A stretch of DNA of 6,948 nt from the NCBI GenBank assembly GCA_003503995.1, contig DOCA01000035.1, positions 1 to 6,948 of the forward strand, written 5' to 3'. The translations under genes were made by a program, and so were the position numbers. The stretch comes from Holosporales bacterium (GTDB lineage: Bacteria; Pseudomonadota; Alphaproteobacteria; Caedimonadales; UBA9215). Position 1 is the stretch's first letter. Each line of letters starts with the position of its first letter. The notes under the pieces are model-generated. The model was not told the DNA's origin. It made no database searches and saw nothing but the letters and a program-made list of their open reading frames with translations. This document shows positions 5,781 to 6,948 of this stretch, one piece after another.

Positions 5781-6764
5781 ATGCACTCTGTTTGCCCAAA
5801 ACAAACGACTCTTAAGGCACCCGTTTCCATTGAAGGAATTGGTGTTCACAGTGCTTTGCCAGCAACCTTAGAGCTTGTTCCTCTTGCCGCCAATATGGGT
5901 ATTATTTTCGAGAGAGCAGATCTTAAAACCAACAACCAAATTGTTGCAAGAATCACAAATGTTGTGGATACAAGCTTTTCAACAACCCTTGGGAATTCCC
6001 ATGGCGTAACCTTAAGCACTGTTGAGCATCTTATGGCAGCCCTTTCAGCCTGCCAAATTAGCAATGTCTTGGTCAAAGTATCCGGTCCTGAAATGCCCAT
6101 TATGGATGGGAGCTCCGCTGCTTTTGTTGATCTAATTAATACTGTTGGCGTGATTGAACAAGACGCACCCCGTAAAATCATTCGTATTCTTAAACCCATA
6201 GAAATTAAAGAAGAACGTCGCTGGGTTCGCCTCGAGCCTTCAGAAACCTTTAGTTTTCAGTTAGGTGTTGATTTTGCTGGACGAGAAGGCTTACAACCAG
6301 AAGATTACGTTTATGATTTTTCAACGGAATCTTTTGCGGCTGATATCTCGCAAGCGCGCAGCTTTGGTTTTTATGAAGATGCTCAAAAGCTTTATGCCGC
6401 TGGTCTTGCGAAAGGCTCCTCCCTTGATAATGCCGTCGTCATTAAGAATGGAGAGGTCATGAATAAAGATGGCCTTCGTTATAAAAACGAGATGGTACGT
6501 CACAAAATCCTTGATGCCATGGGAGATTTTTATCTCACCGGGTCTTTAATCCAAGGGCGCTGTGTTGGTTTTAACATCGGTCATGAATTCAATAACCGCC
6601 TTATGCGAAAATTGCTAGATGATAAAGCAAGCTACGAGCTTATTGATTGCGTTGCAAATCTTGCTAACGAAAAAGAAGTTGCTTCAAAAACAGATAAAAC
6701 CTTCATCACCTTTGGCTCTTCTCCAAAATCATTTTCAAACCCTCAGTCAATCGCCGCCTTATAG
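5781..6764 (+). CDS. lpxC: UDP-3-O-acyl-N-acetylglucosamine deacetylase
   Basis: The zinc enzyme for the committed step of lipid A synthesis: it removes acetate from UDP-3-O-acyl-GlcNAc in the cytoplasm, so the organism should make lipid A. The zinc ligands are H83 (in STVEHLMAAL), H241 and D245 (in RHKILDAMGD). Further catalytic residues are E82, D249 and H268 (in IGHEFNN). IEGIGVHS (17-24) and PIMDGSSAAF (106-115) are family blocks. ARSFGF (192-197) has serine (S194) where E. coli has T191, a conservative change that keeps the hydroxyl. At 327 aa it is about 20 longer than E. coli LpxC, through a polar C-terminal tail from about residue 296. The ATG at 5781 is the only usual start before the upstream in-frame TAA at 5766, but no good ribosome site is seen. 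It is not next to ftsZ or other cell-division genes here. Confidence 0.97.
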   Translation: MHSVCPKQTTLKAPVSIEGIGVHSALPATLELVPLAANMGIIFERADLKTNNQIVARITNVVDTSFSTTLGNSHGVTLSTVEHLMAALSACQISNVLVKVSGPEMPIMDGSSAAFVDLINTVGVIEQDAPRKIIRILKPIEIKEERRWVRLEPSETFSFQLGVDFAGREGLQPEDYVYDFSTESFAADISQARSFGFYEDAQKLYAAGLAKGSSLDNAVVIKNGEVMNKDGLRYKNEMVRHKILDAMGDFYLTGSLIQGRCVGFNIGHEFNNRLMRKLLDDKASYELIDCVANLANEKEVASKTDKTFITFGSSPKSFSNPQSIAAL

Positions 6765-6769
6765 CCCAC

Positions 6770-6841
6770 TAGAGTCAATTCAATAAAATCCCAGACGTCG
6801 TTCCTGCACTCCTAAACTGGAACTTTATTGAATTGACTCTA
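6770..6841. repeat. Palindromic repeat element, copy 2, at the end of lpxC
   Basis: The 18-nt arms TAGAGTCAATTCAATAAA (6770-6787) and TTTATTGAATTGACTCTA (6824-6841) are perfectly complementary. The 36-nt interior holds ATCCCAGACGTCGT (6788-6801), CTCCTAAACT (6809-6818) and CTGGAAC (6817-6823), the same blocks as the element at 2382-2487. A second stem, GTTCC (6800-6804) with GGAAC (6819-6823), can form inside. It begins 5 nt after the lpxC stop, so in RNA it would be a long hairpin at the transcript end that could terminate or protect the message. No T-run follows on the plus strand, so it is not a standard intrinsic terminator. Confidence 0.78.
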
Positions 6842-6870
6842 TATTATTGAGCCCTCGAATACCTTTATTT

Positions 6871-6948
6871 TCAAACAACTACCCTCACTTTGCCCTTGAA
6901 TGCTGAGTGTAACATGGTATATTGCAGACGATCATGGCTCGGGGCGTA
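6871..6948 (-). CDS. Possible C-terminal end of an unrecognised protein at the right edge
   Basis: A minus-strand frame is open from the edge to a TGA at 6873-6871, giving 25 residues that end FKGKVRVVV. The composition looks protein-like, and a gene here would be convergent with lpxC, with the palindrome at 6770-6841 lying between the two ends. A 25-codon open stretch is easily produced by chance, and no family is recognised. Apart from this, 6842-6948 shows nothing definite. Confidence 0.22.
   Translation of the reverse strand, partial: YAPSHDRLQYTMLHSAFKGKVRVVV

Noticed and set aside
5846..6199. 117-aa minus-strand open frame
   Set aside because: It lies wholly inside lpxC on the opposite strand, and lpxC has full family motifs; no independent start signal.
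6770..6841. Palindromes as Tc1/mariner-type MITEs with TA target duplications
   Set aside because: Both copies end in TA, but their terminal arms differ from each other, whereas MITE terminal repeats should be shared; two copies cannot settle it.
6900..6948. Plus-strand start ATG at 6900 reading MLSVTWYIADDHGSGR
   Set aside because: No ribosome site, and only 16 codons before the edge; it cannot be told apart from chance.

Overview
The window is an AT-rich bacterial chromosome segment from a Gram-negative organism: it has lpxC for lipid A synthesis, an E. coli-like cytochrome bd oxidase, RadC and HMG-CoA lyase. The AT-rich composition, short palindromic intergenic repeats and gene set would suit a host-associated alphaproteobacterium (Holosporales/Rickettsiales-like). 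That assignment is inference; the sequence holds no rRNA or other decisive marker.

Left part, minus strand: a three-gene cluster reads radC (2300-1620), then a GIY-YIG domain protein (1615-1343), then HMG-CoA lyase (1331-282). The gaps are only 4 and 11 nt, so it is probably one transcription unit, with a possible terminator hairpin at 172-195. The lyase has an unexpected 56-residue N-terminal leader that looks like a signal peptide and has its own Shine-Dalgarno. Beyond the hairpin a separate minus-strand gene starts at 53 and runs off the left edge; only its signal-peptide start is present.

Centre, plus strand: a complete four-gene cytochrome bd quinol oxidase cluster. It consists of a 45-aa single-span protein resembling the putative small subunit CydP (2570-2707), cydA (2783-4306), cydB (4398-5534) and a clear 42-aa cydX (5549-5677). 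CydA is of the long Q-loop type and keeps its haem ligands and quinol-site residues. CydA, CydB and CydX would form the inner-membrane oxidase that reduces O2 with electrons from ubiquinol or menaquinol; the assembly genes cydDC are not in this window.

Right part: lpxC (5781-6764) has its own good sigma70-type promoter and encodes the committed zinc deacetylase of lipid A synthesis. It is followed 5 nt after its stop by a perfect 18-bp inverted repeat. A weak open frame on the minus strand at the right edge may be the end of a convergent gene.

The most unusual feature is a pair of related palindromic elements, at 2382-2487 (between the divergent radC and cyd genes) and 6770-6841 (just after lpxC). 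They share interior blocks (a 14-nt core, CTCCTAAACT, CTGGAAC) but have different arms. Each arm is perfectly complementary to its own partner, so pairing has been kept while the sequence changed. No CRISPR array, tRNA, rRNA, transposase or phage gene was seen.
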